A DNA stretch of 64,000 nt from Cohnella ginsengisoli (GTDB taxonomy: Bacteria > Bacillota > Bacilli > Paenibacillales > Paenibacillaceae), in contig NZ_JAPDHZ010000002.1 in NCBI RefSeq assembly GCF_029525555.1, positions 1,525,868 through 1,589,867 on the forward strand, written 5' to 3'. Shown here in pieces: positions 36,606 to 46,488 of the stretch (position 1 is the first letter of the stretch; each line of letters opens with the position of its first letter). Under the pieces are notes generated by a model that worked only from the letters and a program-made list of their open reading frames with translations, was not told the origin of the DNA and made no database searches. The position numbers and the translations under genes were made by a program.

Positions 36606-37520
36606 TTACGCCCGTTCCTGCAGAAACCGCTCGATCTCGGCCTTCGCCGGAATCGAGCTCTGCGCGCCGTGCCGCGTGACGGAGATCGCCGCCGCGGCTG
36701 CCGCGTAGCGCAGCGCCTCCGTCAGGGTCCGGCCGGCCGCCGTCGCTGCCGCATAGGCGCCGATAAAAGTGTCGCCTGCGGCGGTCGTATCCGCGGGCTC
36801 GACCTTGAAGGCCGGCACGCGCAGCGCGGCGCCGTCCCGATCGAGCGCGAGCGCGCCTTTGCCGCCCAGCGTCACGATCACGCGCCCGACGCCTTCGGCC
36901 TGCAGCGCGCGCGCGGCCCGTTCGGCGTCTTCCAGGCTGTCCACCGCCAAGCCGCTCACGACTTCCGCCTCGGTCTCGTTCACGACGAGCGTGTCGATGA
37001 GCTGGAGCGCCTCCGCAGCTATTTTCGCCGCCGGGGCCGGATTGTAGCAAGCCTTGATCCCGAGCTTCGCGCACAGCTTCAGCGCATGCAAGTTGACCTG
37101 GGCCGGAATCTCGTTCTGCAGCAGCGCGATCTCCGCGCCCGCCAGCGCGTCGCCCGAGACGTCCGCTTCCGTCAGCTTGCCGTTGCTGCCCGCGGACAGG
37201 ACGATCGTATTCTCTCCGCTCCCGGAGACGGTGATGAACGCGAGCCCAGACGAGCCGGCCTTGACCGACACGCCCGCCGTGTCCACGCCGCGCGACCGCA
37301 GCGAATCGGTCAGCACGCCGCCGAACGCGTCGTCGCCGACGGCGCCGATCATGATCGCTCCGTCCCCCGCCAGTGCGGCGGCAACGGCCTGATTCGCGCC
37401 TTTGCCTCCGGGCTGGTACGAGGTACCGCGGCCGTGAATCGTCTCGCCCGGCTGCGGGAACGCTTCGACCTGGTTGACGATATCCATATTAATGCTGCCT
37501 ATGACTGCGATCTTGCTCAA
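36606..37520 (-). CDS. rbsK: Ribokinase
   Basis: 304-residue PfkB-family sugar kinase. Signature 1 is GGKGANQAVAAALAG near residue 40 and signature 2 is DTTAAGDTFIGAY with the catalytic Asp in AAGDTF. It phosphorylates ribose to ribose 5-phosphate. I chose the TTG at 37520 (MSKIAVIGSINMDIV) because it follows CGGAGGT; the longer frame upstream has no site. It stands alone without an rbs transport operon. Confidence 0.9.
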   Translation of the reverse strand: MSKIAVIGSINMDIVNQVEAFPQPGETIHGRGTSYQPGGKGANQAVAAALAGDGAIMIGAVGDDAFGGVLTDSLRSRGVDTAGVSVKAGSSGLAFITVSGSGENTIVLSAGSNGKLTEADVSGDALAGAEIALLQNEIPAQVNLHALKLCAKLGIKACYNPAPAAKIAAEALQLIDTLVVNETEAEVVSGLAVDSLEDAERAARALQAEGVGRVIVTLGGKGALALDRDGAALRVPAFKVEPADTTAAGDTFIGAYAAATAAGRTLTEALRYAAAAAAISVTRHGAQSSIPAKAEIERFLQERA

Positions 37521-37560
37521 GGGTTCTACCTCCGGCGATGTCAGTGTATGCGCGTCATGT

Positions 37561-37836
37561 CTATCCGACCTTGAAGGCGATGCCGCCTTCGTCGCGGTCG
37601 ATCGTAAGCGTGCCGTGCTCGATGAACCAGACATCCTTGCTCTCCATATAAAAATGAAGGCCGTCCGCATCCGCTTCGGCAGCGGGGTCCACCGGGTCGT
37701 CCAGCATGATGCCGAAGCCGTAGGGCTCGCTGCCTCCGCTAATATAACGGACGTAGACGCGCACCTTGTCTCCCCGCCTGTATTCCCATTCCTCCAGGAA
37801 GCAGGCCGCCGCGGCCTTCGATATGCGAAGCTCCAT
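37561..37836 (-). CDS. HesB/YneR-like protein
   Basis: 91 residues of the HesB-like fold (MELRISKAAAACFLEEWEYRRGDKVRVYVRY, GFGIMLDDP). It lacks the three conserved Cys of true A-type iron-sulfur carriers, as in the YneR/HesB-like subgroup of Bacillales. The ATG at 37836 follows GGAGGTCG. Function unknown. Confidence 0.78.
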   Translation of the reverse strand: MELRISKAAAACFLEEWEYRRGDKVRVYVRYISGGSEPYGFGIMLDDPVDPAAEADADGLHFYMESKDVWFIEHGTLTIDRDEGGIAFKVG

Positions 37837-37913
37837 GTCGCCGACCTCCATTCTCGCTCGATGCTTGCTGCCAGTATTATAGCAGTCCGGCTTCGGAGGG
37901 AACAAGCCGGCGT

Positions 37914-38861
37914 TCATGGGCCGGCGGCCCCAGCAGGCTCCGGCAAGCTCAGAATCGGCGCCTGCGAAGCGCCGCTGCCGACGGGATTGCCGTTGCCGTC
38001 GTAATAATAAAGCGGCGTGTCCCCCGCCACCATCACGTAGGAGAGAGGGATGTCCGTCTCGATCCGGTTCGGCTCCCGGTCGAACGGGATGACGATCGCG
38101 ATATCGGTCGTCACATGGATGTACACTTCGACGAGGACATTGTTGATGCCCGCGCTCGTCTGTCGGGTTCGCACCTCCGCCTGCACGATGCTGATCGGGT
38201 GGAGCCTGACCGCCACGCTCGGGCCGAGCGACGACAGGAACGGGCTGTCGACGGCATGGCCGATCGGGATGCGCTCATGGAGCGCCTCCTGCTCCTTCAG
38301 CGCGTTTTCGACGACAGCGATCGTCTGCGCGGTGATCCGCATTTGTTCCTTATAATCGATCTCGATGCCCGCCGTCTTGCCGTCCGCGTTCGTTCTCCAC
38401 TTCACCATCTTGCTGCCGTCCGCGCCTGCCGCGATATTTTCGGTAATGGCGGCGTTGATCGCCTGAACGGCCATCTCGGTGATTCGTTCCTTGGCGAGAA
38501 ACATGAGCGGCTCCCTCAGATAGCGATCGAGGTACACAAAGGATTGAACGGCGGCGAAAAGAGCGATCGCGAGCAGCGCGAGGAAAAAGTACCTTCGCGG
38601 CAAACGCGGGGTCCGCCTCGCGCGCCTGCCGGACGTACGGGGCCGGTAAGGATACGCGCCCGCCGATAAGGACGGTCTGCTCCTGGCAGGCCGGGCGACG
38701 AAGCCCTTGCTTCTGCCAAAGCCTGGCGACGGCCTCGGCCGAAAGGACGCGCTTCTCGCGTTTCTTGCGCGCCTCCAGCCTCTTGAGGCGGGCAATCTCA
38801 AGCTCCAGCTTCTGCCGGCCGGCGGCCAGCGTCCCCATTTTCTGCGCATCCGGGACTTCAC
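37914..38861 (-). CDS. yunB: Sporulation protein YunB
   Basis: Membrane-anchored sporulation protein. The family domain is clear from YFFLALLAIALFAAVQSF (membrane helix) through AINAAITENI, SLGPSVAVRLHPISIVQ, GINNVLVEVYIHV and IVIPFDREPNRIETDIPL. The N-terminal 85 residues before the helix are unusually Arg-rich. The true start may be later, for example a TTG four codons before YFF near 38596, giving about 230 residues, closer to the family norm. The gene lies near yutD, lipA and the LytH-like gene as in B. subtilis. Confidence 0.8.
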   Translation of the reverse strand: MKSRMRRKWGRWPPAGRSWSLRLPASRGWRRARNARSASFRPRPSPGFGRSKGFVARPARSRPSLSAGAYPYRPRTSGRRARRTPRLPRRYFFLALLAIALFAAVQSFVYLDRYLREPLMFLAKERITEMAVQAINAAITENIAAGADGSKMVKWRTNADGKTAGIEIDYKEQMRITAQTIAVVENALKEQEALHERIPIGHAVDSPFLSSLGPSVAVRLHPISIVQAEVRTRQTSAGINNVLVEVYIHVTTDIAIVIPFDREPNRIETDIPLSYVMVAGDTPLYYYDGNGNPVGSGASQAPILSLPEPAGAAGP

Positions 38862-38944
38862 ATCCCTTCCTTAAGCATGCCGAATTCAGGACGAACTCTC
38901 TTCATGCTTATGTGGGGAAGGCGCAAAATAGATCGGCGTTCGCC

Positions 38945-40354
38945 TTAACTTCCGGCAAGCGTCGCGGCTTGTTCGCGGATGCGAAGAAAGACCTGGTAGC
39001 TCCGCTCCGCGCAAGCGGATATCGAGATCGGGTCGAACCCGGTCAGGTCCGCGTAAAACGTATCGTTCAACGGCTCGATCCACGATGCGGGCAAAGCCGA
39101 CGCGCCAAGGCTGGCCCCCAGGATCGATCCGACCGTCGCGCCGTTGCAGTCCGTGTCCCAGCCGCCGAGCACCGCGGTCGTGATCCCTTTTTCAAAGTCG
39201 CCGCCCGAATGGATCAGCGCCGCCGCCACCAGCGCCGCGTTGTTGTTCGTATGGACCGGGTCGTAATGCTTGAACGCCTCCCAGATGCGGTCAACGAGTT
39301 CGATCTGATCCTTCGCGTCCTTCGCGATGTCCACTGCCCGGGCAATGTCGCGGGCAAGCCGCGAGGTGCTCGGGATCTCGCGCAGTCCCGCTTCGACGAT
39401 CCGCTCCGGATCGGTCTCCGTGAAGGCTGCCGCGATCATCGCGGCGGCGAACATTTCCCCGTAGATGCCGTTCTTCACGTGGGAAAAGGAGGCGTCCCGC
39501 CAAGCCAGCTCGGCGGCCAGCTCGGGATTGCCCGCGGCTCCGTAAGCGAAGCCGTCCGCGCGGATCTGCGCGCCGATCCATTCGCGGTACGGATTCAGAT
39601 GCGTGCGCACCCAATCGATTTTGTCGGCCCAGTCCGAAGGCTTCTCCGGGGCGACTCGCCAGGTGAGTTGCGTAAAATTGAGATAAGCCTGCGTCTCGGC
39701 CGTGCACACCTGTTGAAAAGTCAGTCGGGAATGCCAGAGCTTGCCGATATCCCAGGCGTCCCAGTCGAGCCCGTTCTCCTCGAGCATCAGAAGTCCGAGC
39801 ACCGTGTACCGGACATCGTCGTCGCTCTCCATGAAGCGGATCTGCTCGCGCGTGCTCTTCATGCACCATGGCGCCAGATGAATATGCTCGGACTCGGCGC
39901 GCGATCGCTGCGGCGTATAGCCGCGGATCGGCCAGGCATCAGCGCCTTCGAACCAGAGCTGCACGTTGCGCCAGCCCGGATTGCCGTTCGTGCCGCCCAT
40001 CATCGGCCACGACTCCAGCGGCTTGCCGAGCGCGCAGCCGCTCAGTCTGCCCGACCACGCACCGAGAAACTTGTCGCGCCAAACCGCTTCGCTCAGATCC
40101 GGGACGCCGCCGCCGCGATTCCGATCCGCATCGGGACGCAGCGCGCGGATGCCGGCCAGATCCGACGGCTCGTCAAACGGAAAGTCCGGCATCGGCTCGA
40201 GCCCGCTTAATTCTTCATACAGCGCCATCAGCTTCGCTTCGTCTTCCCCGCACTGCGCCAGCCGGCTCTCGAATCCGATTACGGCGCAGCCTTCCTCGCC
40301 CCGCTGAATAATTTCCCTGCGCACGAGCCTGCTCAACTTTTCCCATCCCGCCAT
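38945..40354 (-). CDS. ADP-ribosylglycohydrolase family protein
   Basis: 469 residues. The DraG-like fold starts near residue 90 (DKFLGAWSGRLSGCALGKPLE). Metal ligands are visible in ESDDDVRYTVL and in WDTDCNGATVGSILGA. A novel N-terminal stretch of about 85 residues precedes it. Enzymes of this family remove ADP-ribose from proteins or small molecules; the substrate is unknown. It is followed on the same strand, in the order of transcription, by YunB. An AraC-type regulator lies 100 bp upstream. Confidence 0.85.
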   Translation of the reverse strand: MAGWEKLSRLVRREIIQRGEEGCAVIGFESRLAQCGEDEAKLMALYEELSGLEPMPDFPFDEPSDLAGIRALRPDADRNRGGGVPDLSEAVWRDKFLGAWSGRLSGCALGKPLESWPMMGGTNGNPGWRNVQLWFEGADAWPIRGYTPQRSRAESEHIHLAPWCMKSTREQIRFMESDDDVRYTVLGLLMLEENGLDWDAWDIGKLWHSRLTFQQVCTAETQAYLNFTQLTWRVAPEKPSDWADKIDWVRTHLNPYREWIGAQIRADGFAYGAAGNPELAAELAWRDASFSHVKNGIYGEMFAAAMIAAAFTETDPERIVEAGLREIPSTSRLARDIARAVDIAKDAKDQIELVDRIWEAFKHYDPVHTNNNAALVAAALIHSGGDFEKGITTAVLGGWDTDCNGATVGSILGASLGASALPASWIEPLNDTFYADLTGFDPISISACAERSYQVFLRIREQAATLAGS

Positions 40355-40455
40355 CGTTTACGCACCCCTTCGGTATCGGTGAATTCTATCCTCACCTTAA
40401 CGCGAACGGCACCCGCATTCATCTCGTTTTGGCCAGCTTCTGTTCTTAAAAACGG

Positions 40456-41304
40456 CTATCCTTCGCCCATGTACCTCTCCCGGTATTGTTGCGGATTGAA
40501 GCCCACCAGCTGTCGAAACGAACGGTAAAAAGGCGCCGCGCTCTGAAAGCCGCAAGCCAGATACACGTCCGTCACCGACAGGTCGCTCGTCGCGAGGAGG
40601 CGCTTCGCCTCCTGCACGCGCACGAACGTCAGGTACGCCTTGAACCGCTTGCCCACGCCTTCGACGAACAGATGACGCGTTCGCGATTCGCTAAGCGACA
40701 GCGCCTCCGCCGCTTCTCGCAGGCCGAACGGCTCCCTGAACCGCTCGGCCACCGCCTCCAGCGCGGGGCGCAGTCGCTCGAGCGCGTCGCTTCGCTCCCG
40801 CCATTCCCTGCGCCCGTACCGCGCTTCTTCGGACCGGTACAGCCAGACGGCGAGCGTCAGCATCGACGATCGCAGAAGCGGGCCGTACGCGGACGGCTTC
40901 GATTCGTACTCGGCGAGCATGGCGGCGAGCAGCGGTCCGGGCCGCTCGGACGCCGAAGGCCGATGCGATCGCCATTCCGGTTCGTTCCAGATCGCCGCCC
41001 GCGCGAAGGGCCGCAGCAAGTACCGATCCTCGGGGTAAAACAAAGACTCGCTGAAATAAACGAAAGCGAACCGGCACCCTTCCGCCTCCGCCATGGCAAT
41101 ATGAGGCTCGTATGGCGGAAAAAGCATCAGCGTGCCCGGCTCGACGACCACCGTCTCTTCGCCGATGAAAAACGTGCCGCGGCCCTCGAGGCAGTAGCCG
41201 ATTTCGAAGAAGGAATGCCAATGCTGCTCGGTGCGCTCCCTTTTCAATCCGTATTCGAACAGATGAAGGGGCACCGCGGCGTCGAAGCTGAACATCTCGA
41301 GCAT
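40456..41304 (-). CDS. AraC-family transcriptional regulator
   Basis: 282 residues. The N-terminal cupin domain (HWHSFFEIGYCLEGRGTFFIG, PGTLMLFPPYEPH) senses a small ligand, probably a sugar. The C-terminal double helix-turn-helix (FGLREAAEALSLSESRTRHLF and DVYLACGFQSAAPFYRSFRQLVGFNPQQYR) binds DNA. The ATG at 41304 follows CAAGGAGA. Its target may be the ADP-ribosylglycohydrolase gene immediately downstream. Confidence 0.88.
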   Translation of the reverse strand: MLEMFSFDAAVPLHLFEYGLKRERTEQHWHSFFEIGYCLEGRGTFFIGEETVVVEPGTLMLFPPYEPHIAMAEAEGCRFAFVYFSESLFYPEDRYLLRPFARAAIWNEPEWRSHRPSASERPGPLLAAMLAEYESKPSAYGPLLRSSMLTLAVWLYRSEEARYGRREWRERSDALERLRPALEAVAERFREPFGLREAAEALSLSESRTRHLFVEGVGKRFKAYLTFVRVQEAKRLLATSDLSVTDVYLACGFQSAAPFYRSFRQLVGFNPQQYRERYMGEG

Positions 41305-41383
41305 ATCGATTCTCCTTGCGTTCGCGCCGATAGCCGCCCGGCGCTTTAGCGCTAATATACCTGCGGACCGGGATATCCGGCAA

Positions 41384-41418
41384 CAAAAAAAAGCGACGGA
41401 GCCGTTGCTCCGCCGCTT
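41384..41418 (-). terminator. Terminator of the YceI-family gene
   Basis: AGCGGCGGAGC-AAC-GGCTCCGTCGCT hairpin followed on the minus strand by a T8 run. Confidence 0.85.
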
Positions 41419-41441
41419 CTTCTTATGAATAAGTGAGTGCA

Positions 41442-41972
41442 TTACGCTTTGACGGCTTCCAACTCGAGCGAGATGGCAACGTCGTCGCCCAGCATGACGC
41501 CGCCCGTTTCCAGCGCCGCGTTGTACGTCAGGCCGTAGTCGCTGCGCTTGATCTTGCCCTTCGCGCTGAAACCCGCGCGTTGGTTGCCCCAAGGATCCTT
41601 CGAAGCGCCTTCGTAGGTGACTTCGAACGTTTCTTGCTTCGTGACGCCGTGCAGCGTGACGTCGCCGGTCACGTCATATTCGCCATTGCCGGTCTTGACG
41701 ATGTTCGTCGCCTTGAAGATCAGTTTCGGGTGGTTCTCGACGTCGAAGAAATCGGCGTTGCGCAGGTGCGCGTCGCGGTCGGCGTTGCGCGTGTCGATGC
41801 TGGACAGGTCGATGGACAGCTCGATGTCGGCCGTCGTCAGGTCGTCCGCGTCCGCGTTAACGTTCGCTTCGAACGTGTGGAACGTGCCTTTTACCTTCGA
41901 GATCATCAAGTGGCGGATCGAGAAATCGATCGAGCTGTGCGACGCGTCAATACCCCATACGGATTTTGCCAT
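41442..41972 (-). CDS. YceI-family protein
   Basis: 176 residues of the YceI lipocalin-like fold, which binds isoprenoids or other lipids: SVWGIDASHSSIDFSIRHLMISKVKGTF at the N-terminus, RNADRDAHLRNADFFDVENHPKLIFKA and LEAVKA at the end. It has no signal peptide, so it is likely cytoplasmic. The ATG at 41972 follows GAGGAGG. The AT-rich 100 bp upstream contain TTAACTTAA-like short palindromes that may bind a regulator. Confidence 0.9.
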   Translation of the reverse strand: MAKSVWGIDASHSSIDFSIRHLMISKVKGTFHTFEANVNADADDLTTADIELSIDLSSIDTRNADRDAHLRNADFFDVENHPKLIFKATNIVKTGNGEYDVTGDVTLHGVTKQETFEVTYEGASKDPWGNQRAGFSAKGKIKRSDYGLTYNAALETGGVMLGDDVAISLELEAVKA

Positions 41973-42092
41973 TTTATTTTCCTCCTCATAATTAACTAAC
42001 ATTTTGGAACATGCTTTATTAAGTTAAGTAACATATCCTAAATATAGAGTAATTCCAGGCTGCTGTCAACTGTGTATTTTCTCCTTACATTT

Positions 42093-42124
42093 AAAAAAAG
42101 CCGTCCCCGCCTATGGCGAGAACG
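42093..42124 (-). terminator. Terminator of the lipoprotein gene
   Basis: On the minus strand CGTTCTCGCC pairs with GGCGGGGACG (ten pairs, some G-U) around a 3-nt loop and is followed by GCTTTTTTT. Confidence 0.8.
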
Positions 42125-42151
42125 AGCTGTCGTACAAGCGGTATTGAAGTT

Positions 42152-43015
42152 TCAAAAACGGAGCACCCAGCCGAGCAGCTCGCGGGATTCGCGATCGATC
42201 ACCGCAACCATCGGCCCGAGCATGGCTTCATTTTTCGTATGAAAGGTCAACGTGCTCCATCGCTCGCTGCCTGTTGAAGGAAGATCGATCATGTCGCCTT
42301 CGCTATTCACGATTGCGAGGCCCGACGGATCGAATCCCGCCGCATCCACTTCTGCCTCGTGCCAATCGCCAACCACGGACGTTTTGTCGCCTTCCGGCAT
42401 CGCTTCCCAAGCGAGCTGGCGCAGGGCGTTGTCCGTCTTTCGGGCATTTTCGGCATCTTCGTCGGCTTCTACGCGAACGCCGAAAAAGTAAGGCACGGTC
42501 CCTTGCGGCCAGACCGCCGTCACCACGTACAGCTGATCCCCTTCGCCGGACGCGACCCGAAGTTTTCCATCCTTCACCTCGATGGCCTCGACGGGTCGCT
42601 CCGTACCGGGGAAGTACGCAATACTGTGCACGCTGTCCGGCGGATCGCCCGACCAGGCAAGCGCAATCTCGTCGCCTGCGTGCGCGGGCAGCTTGACCTT
42701 GACGTCTTCGATGCTGGGCGGCATCGCTGCCGCATCCGCGCACTCGCTAATGCCTTTTTCCTTATCGTCCCAGCAATAGCCGCCCTTTTGTGCCTCGAAG
42801 GTTGCGCCGCCGACCGTCACCTCAAGATGCGGCACGACATCCGGCATCTTAAAAGCGTCCGCAGACGGCCCGGGTAACTGTGCGGTCGAAGCGGACGCGG
42901 AAGGAGACTTCGACCATTCCCCACCGCTCTCCGTCCCCGTAAAACGCTCGCGATCCCCGCACCCCTGCAAGATCAGCAGCGCGAATAGAATCCAGCAGAC
43001 CGCGTATTTCCTCAT
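42152..43015 (-). CDS. Putative lipoprotein
   Basis: 287 residues. A lipoprotein signal peptide ends in the lipobox LQGC (Cys near residue 18), followed by a Ser/Ala/Pro-rich linker. The mature part has no recognised domain but shows beta-rich repeats (VEVTVGGATFEAQKGGYCWDD, VKLPAHAGDEIALAWSG). A Cys pair (YCWDD and SECAD) could form a disulfide. The ATG at 43015 follows GGAGGGA. Function unknown. Confidence 0.78.
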   Translation of the reverse strand: MRKYAVCWILFALLILQGCGDRERFTGTESGGEWSKSPSASASTAQLPGPSADAFKMPDVVPHLEVTVGGATFEAQKGGYCWDDKEKGISECADAAAMPPSIEDVKVKLPAHAGDEIALAWSGDPPDSVHSIAYFPGTERPVEAIEVKDGKLRVASGEGDQLYVVTAVWPQGTVPYFFGVRVEADEDAENARKTDNALRQLAWEAMPEGDKTSVVGDWHEAEVDAAGFDPSGLAIVNSEGDMIDLPSTGSERWSTLTFHTKNEAMLGPMVAVIDRESRELLGWVLRF

Positions 43016-43158
43016 CAACCATCCCTCCGATCTGAATCCGTCTAACATCCAGACGCTTCCAGATCAGGAAAGGTTGCAAGGCGCGTTTGAAAGACGATGA
43101 CGCTCGGGTCGACTCATTCACTCGCCAGAATGGCAGTGCGACGACTTCGCGGCCGCCT

Positions 43159-44085
43159 TTACACGCCCAGCATCGCGATCACCGCCGCCACCGTCACCGT
43201 GCTGACCGCGGTGGAGGCGAATACGGTCTGCGAAGCGAACTCGGGCTCGTTGTCGAACTCGACGGCGAGCAGGACGCTGCTGAGCGAAGTCGGCACGGCC
43301 GACGAGACGATCAAGGCGCTTGCCAGCAAGCCGTGCGCGCCGATCGCTTCGCAAGCGCCCCATGCGAGCAGCGGACCGGCAGCCAAGCGCAGCAACAGGG
43401 ACAAGCCGATGTCCGACAGCAGCTTGCGGCTGATGCGCCAGGCCATGCTGCCAAGCTGAACGCCGAGCGTGATCAGCGCCGTGCCGATGAAGGCATTGGA
43501 CAAATAATCGACGGATGTCACGACGGAATCCGGCAGCGGCACCGAGAGGTAGCGCATCAGCAGCGCCACGGGTATCACGTAGATGACCGGCATCGACAAA
43601 ATGACGCGGCGAATCTGGCGCCAATCCGACTTGTGCGCATTGACGCTATAGACGCCGTATGTATTCGGGATGAGGGACTGCATCATCATGATCAGCACTT
43701 GAACGGACAGCGTATACGGATTGTTGTGAAACGCCAGCTGATTAAGCGGAATCCCGTAGTTCGCGCTGTTGTAGAAAAGCACGCTGCAGCGCATCGCGCT
43801 GCGCATCGACGGCTCGTATCCGCGAAGACGGACGACCGCCGAGACGAGCGCGTACTGGAGCAGCATGAATAGGGCGAAAAACGCCATGACCGTGCCGAAC
43901 AGTGAAAGCGAGATCGCCGTATTGTACAGAAGCTTGAACATGATCGCCGGAGAAAATAAATAAAAGTTCAGCTTGGACAGCGTTCGAATATCAAGCTTGA
44001 AGCTTCGCTGAAGCACGATGCCCAGCGCGATCAATATTGAAATCGGAAGTACGTTGTTCACGAGAATATGCAGAAAAACGTTCAT
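43159..44085 (-). CDS. AEC-family (auxin efflux carrier-like) transporter
   Basis: 308 residues with ten helices in two inverted halves; FYNSANYGIPLNQLAF and SSAVPTSLSSVLLAVEF are the family crossover motifs. Bacterial members export or import organic acids or amino acids. Its ATG overlaps the stop of the MFS gene upstream by 4 bp, so the two transporters are co-expressed. Confidence 0.85.
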   Translation of the reverse strand: MNVFLHILVNNVLPISILIALGIVLQRSFKLDIRTLSKLNFYLFSPAIMFKLLYNTAISLSLFGTVMAFFALFMLLQYALVSAVVRLRGYEPSMRSAMRCSVLFYNSANYGIPLNQLAFHNNPYTLSVQVLIMMMQSLIPNTYGVYSVNAHKSDWRQIRRVILSMPVIYVIPVALLMRYLSVPLPDSVVTSVDYLSNAFIGTALITLGVQLGSMAWRISRKLLSDIGLSLLLRLAAGPLLAWGACEAIGAHGLLASALIVSSAVPTSLSSVLLAVEFDNEPEFASQTVFASTAVSTVTVAAVIAMLGV

Positions 44086-45304
44086 GCCGCGCCCTCCCCG
44101 ACCGCGCCGGGTTCAGGACGGTCCAAGTGACGCTTGCGGAACAGCAGGACGGCCGAGCACAGCAGCATGACGCCGTTAAGCACGAATACCCAGCGGATCG
44201 GTATCCAGCCGGAGAGCAAGCCGCCGAGCACCGGTCCGAGCATCGTGGCCAGCTGCGTGGACGACTGGCTGAGGCTGAACGCGCGTCCCCGGAACGCCGG
44301 TGCCGTGACCCGCACGATCATGGCGTTCAGCGCGGGATAGACGCCCGCGAAGAACAGGCCGTACACGAATCGAAGCGCGCCGAATTCCGTATAATGTCCC
44401 ACGAAGTATTGGAGCAGATTGCCGATGCCGCCGCCTGCGAGCCCGATGACGAGCACCTTGATGAAGCCGATCCGCTGTCCGATCTTGCCCCACTGCGGCG
44501 CCGCGATGAGCGTCGCGATGCCGACGGCCGAGAAGACGATGCCCGCCTGCAGCGACGCGTCCGACTGCTCCCCGCCGAGCTGCGTCATGTAGATCGTGAG
44601 CAGCGGCTCGAGGATCATGACGGAGAAGGTACTGAGGCCGACGAGTAGGAGCAGCGTGATGAACGTGCGGTTGTGCACCGCCTGCGACAGATCCTCTCGA
44701 ATGCTCGACCGCTTGCCCGAGCGGTTGAACTTCTCCTCTTTGACGAAAAAGCTCGCGATAAGCGCCGAGATAAACACCACCGCGGCCGAAAATAAAAAAA
44801 GCCTCCCGGTTGCTCGTCAGATGGCTCACGACGCCCCCGACGAGCGGCCCGATGATGCCGCCGCTTGCGCTGGCCGTCGCCATGACGCCGAGCGCGTATC
44901 CCGATTTTTCCTCCGGCGTGTTCGTCGCGACGAGCGCGATCGAAGCCGGCACGTAGCCTGCGAGCAAGCCTTGGCACACCCGGACCAACAAAAACACGTA
45001 CGGATCCTTCACGAAAAAAGTGATCAGGTACAACGCCGCGAGGCTGTAGCCCGAGCGGATCAGCATCGGCCTGCGCCCGTATTTGTCGGCCAGCGACCCC
45101 CCAGTAGGGGGCGATCAGCGCGCTTGCGAGAAAAGTAACGCCGAACGCGAAGCCCGACCACTGATTGACGTGATGCGCCACGCCCAGGTCGTTTTTCAGG
45201 AACAAAGGGATGAACGGTATGGCGGCCGAGTAAGCCATGCTGCAAAAAAACACGCCGGTCCAGAGTACGTACAGATTCCTCTTCCATGAAACGTTCAAAG
45301 CCAT
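44082..45304 (-). CDS. MFS multidrug-type transporter, interrupted by two frameshifts
   Basis: Twelve-helix MFS protein with the loop motif GSLADKYGRRPMLIRSG after helix 2. The frame breaks at a C6 run (45097-45102) and an A7 run (44794-44800). Removing one base at each restores YWGSLADKYGRR and REAFLFSAAVVFISAL and gives one protein of about 407 residues. It resembles YttB/tetracycline-type exporters. The substrate is unknown. The gene is translationally coupled to the AEC transporter downstream. Confidence 0.82.
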
Positions 45305-45325
45305 TCACTTCCTCGGGTGAAATAA

Positions 45326-45358
45326 CAAAAGCAGACCCCCCCCGCGCTGGGGGGAGTC
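45326..45358 (-). terminator. Terminator of the esterase gene
   Basis: GACTCCCCCC/GGGGGG-GGGTC hairpin followed on the minus strand by TGCTTTTG, 34 bp beyond the esterase stop. Confidence 0.7.
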
Positions 45359-45391
45359 CGTACTTTAATGAGTATAGCACGGTATACCGGT

Positions 45392-46351
45392 TTAGTCCCG
45401 CATAAAGAACTGCATCGTTCTGTCGTTCGAGCCCGGCAGGCCTTCGTGCCCGAAGTCGGGATAAACGACGAGATCCTTCTTCGCCGTGATCTTGTTGTAG
45501 GCGGCGAACTGCGTCGATGGCGGACAGACCGAGTCCATCAGCCCCACGAACATGAGCACTTCGCCTTGAATGCGATCGGCCAGGTATTGAAGATCGATAT
45601 AGCCGAGCTTGGTGAATACTTCTTCCTCCCGCTCGTGCGTAGGGTCGAAGCGGCGGAAGTAGTCGCGCAGCTCCTGATACGCGTCCTTCGCCAGGTCCAT
45701 CTCCCAGACACGCTTGTAGTCGCAAAGGAAAGGGAAGACCGGAGCAAGCTTGGAAATACGCGGTTCAAGCGCCGCACAAGCGATCGTGAGCGCGCCGCCC
45801 TGGGAGCCGCCTGCCGCGTAGACGCGGGACGGGTCGACTTCGGGCAGGCCCAGCGCGATGCCCGCAAGCTGCGCCGTGTCGAGGAAGATATGGCGGAACA
45901 GCAAATTGTCCGGATGATCGTCCAACCCGCGGATAATATGACCGTTCAGCGTATTGCCCTTCACGCCGCCGACGTCCTCGGACTTGCCGCCTTGACCGCG
46001 GGCATCCATCGATAGCACGGAATAGCCCAGCGCCGCGAAAGCGAGCTTGTCGCTCCAATCTCCTGCGCTGCCGGAATAGCCGTGAAACTGAACGACGGCC
46101 GGGTGCGGCTCCTGAACGTTTTTAGGACGAATGTACTTCGCGTGAATACGCGCGCCCTGGACGCCGGTGAAGTACAGGTCGAAGCAATCCGCCTGCGGCG
46201 TCTGGAATTCGCTCGGAACGAGCTCGACCTGCGGATCGGTCGCCTTCAGTTCGGCGAGCGCGCGCTCCCAGTACTCGTCGAAGTCGGCCGGGCGCGGGTT
46301 GCGTCCCCGGTATTCTTTTAGTTGCTCTAATGGCATGTCAAGTGCAGGCAC
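45392..46351 (-). CDS. Acetyl xylan esterase / cephalosporin-C deacetylase (CE7)
   Basis: 319-residue alpha/beta hydrolase. Catalytic Ser in GGSQGG, Asp in VGLMDSVCPPST and His in FGHEG; the CE7-specific DARGQGG motif is present. No signal peptide, so it removes acetyl groups from imported xylo-oligosaccharides or other small esters inside the cell. The GTG at 46351 follows AAGGGG. It stands alone between terminators. Confidence 0.92.
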   Translation of the reverse strand: MPALDMPLEQLKEYRGRNPRPADFDEYWERALAELKATDPQVELVPSEFQTPQADCFDLYFTGVQGARIHAKYIRPKNVQEPHPAVVQFHGYSGSAGDWSDKLAFAALGYSVLSMDARGQGGKSEDVGGVKGNTLNGHIIRGLDDHPDNLLFRHIFLDTAQLAGIALGLPEVDPSRVYAAGGSQGGALTIACAALEPRISKLAPVFPFLCDYKRVWEMDLAKDAYQELRDYFRRFDPTHEREEEVFTKLGYIDLQYLADRIQGEVLMFVGLMDSVCPPSTQFAAYNKITAKKDLVVYPDFGHEGLPGSNDRTMQFFMRD

Positions 46352-46488
46352 AATGATCTTCCCCTTTGACGATTGGTATGGCGGGATGGCGTTCCCGGCT
46401 CCGTCCGCATTGAAGCGTATTCATTGTACCATAGACTGGAAAAGCTGTCCCTTTACAAATCTTGCGTTTTTTGCGCACTTTTATGGCT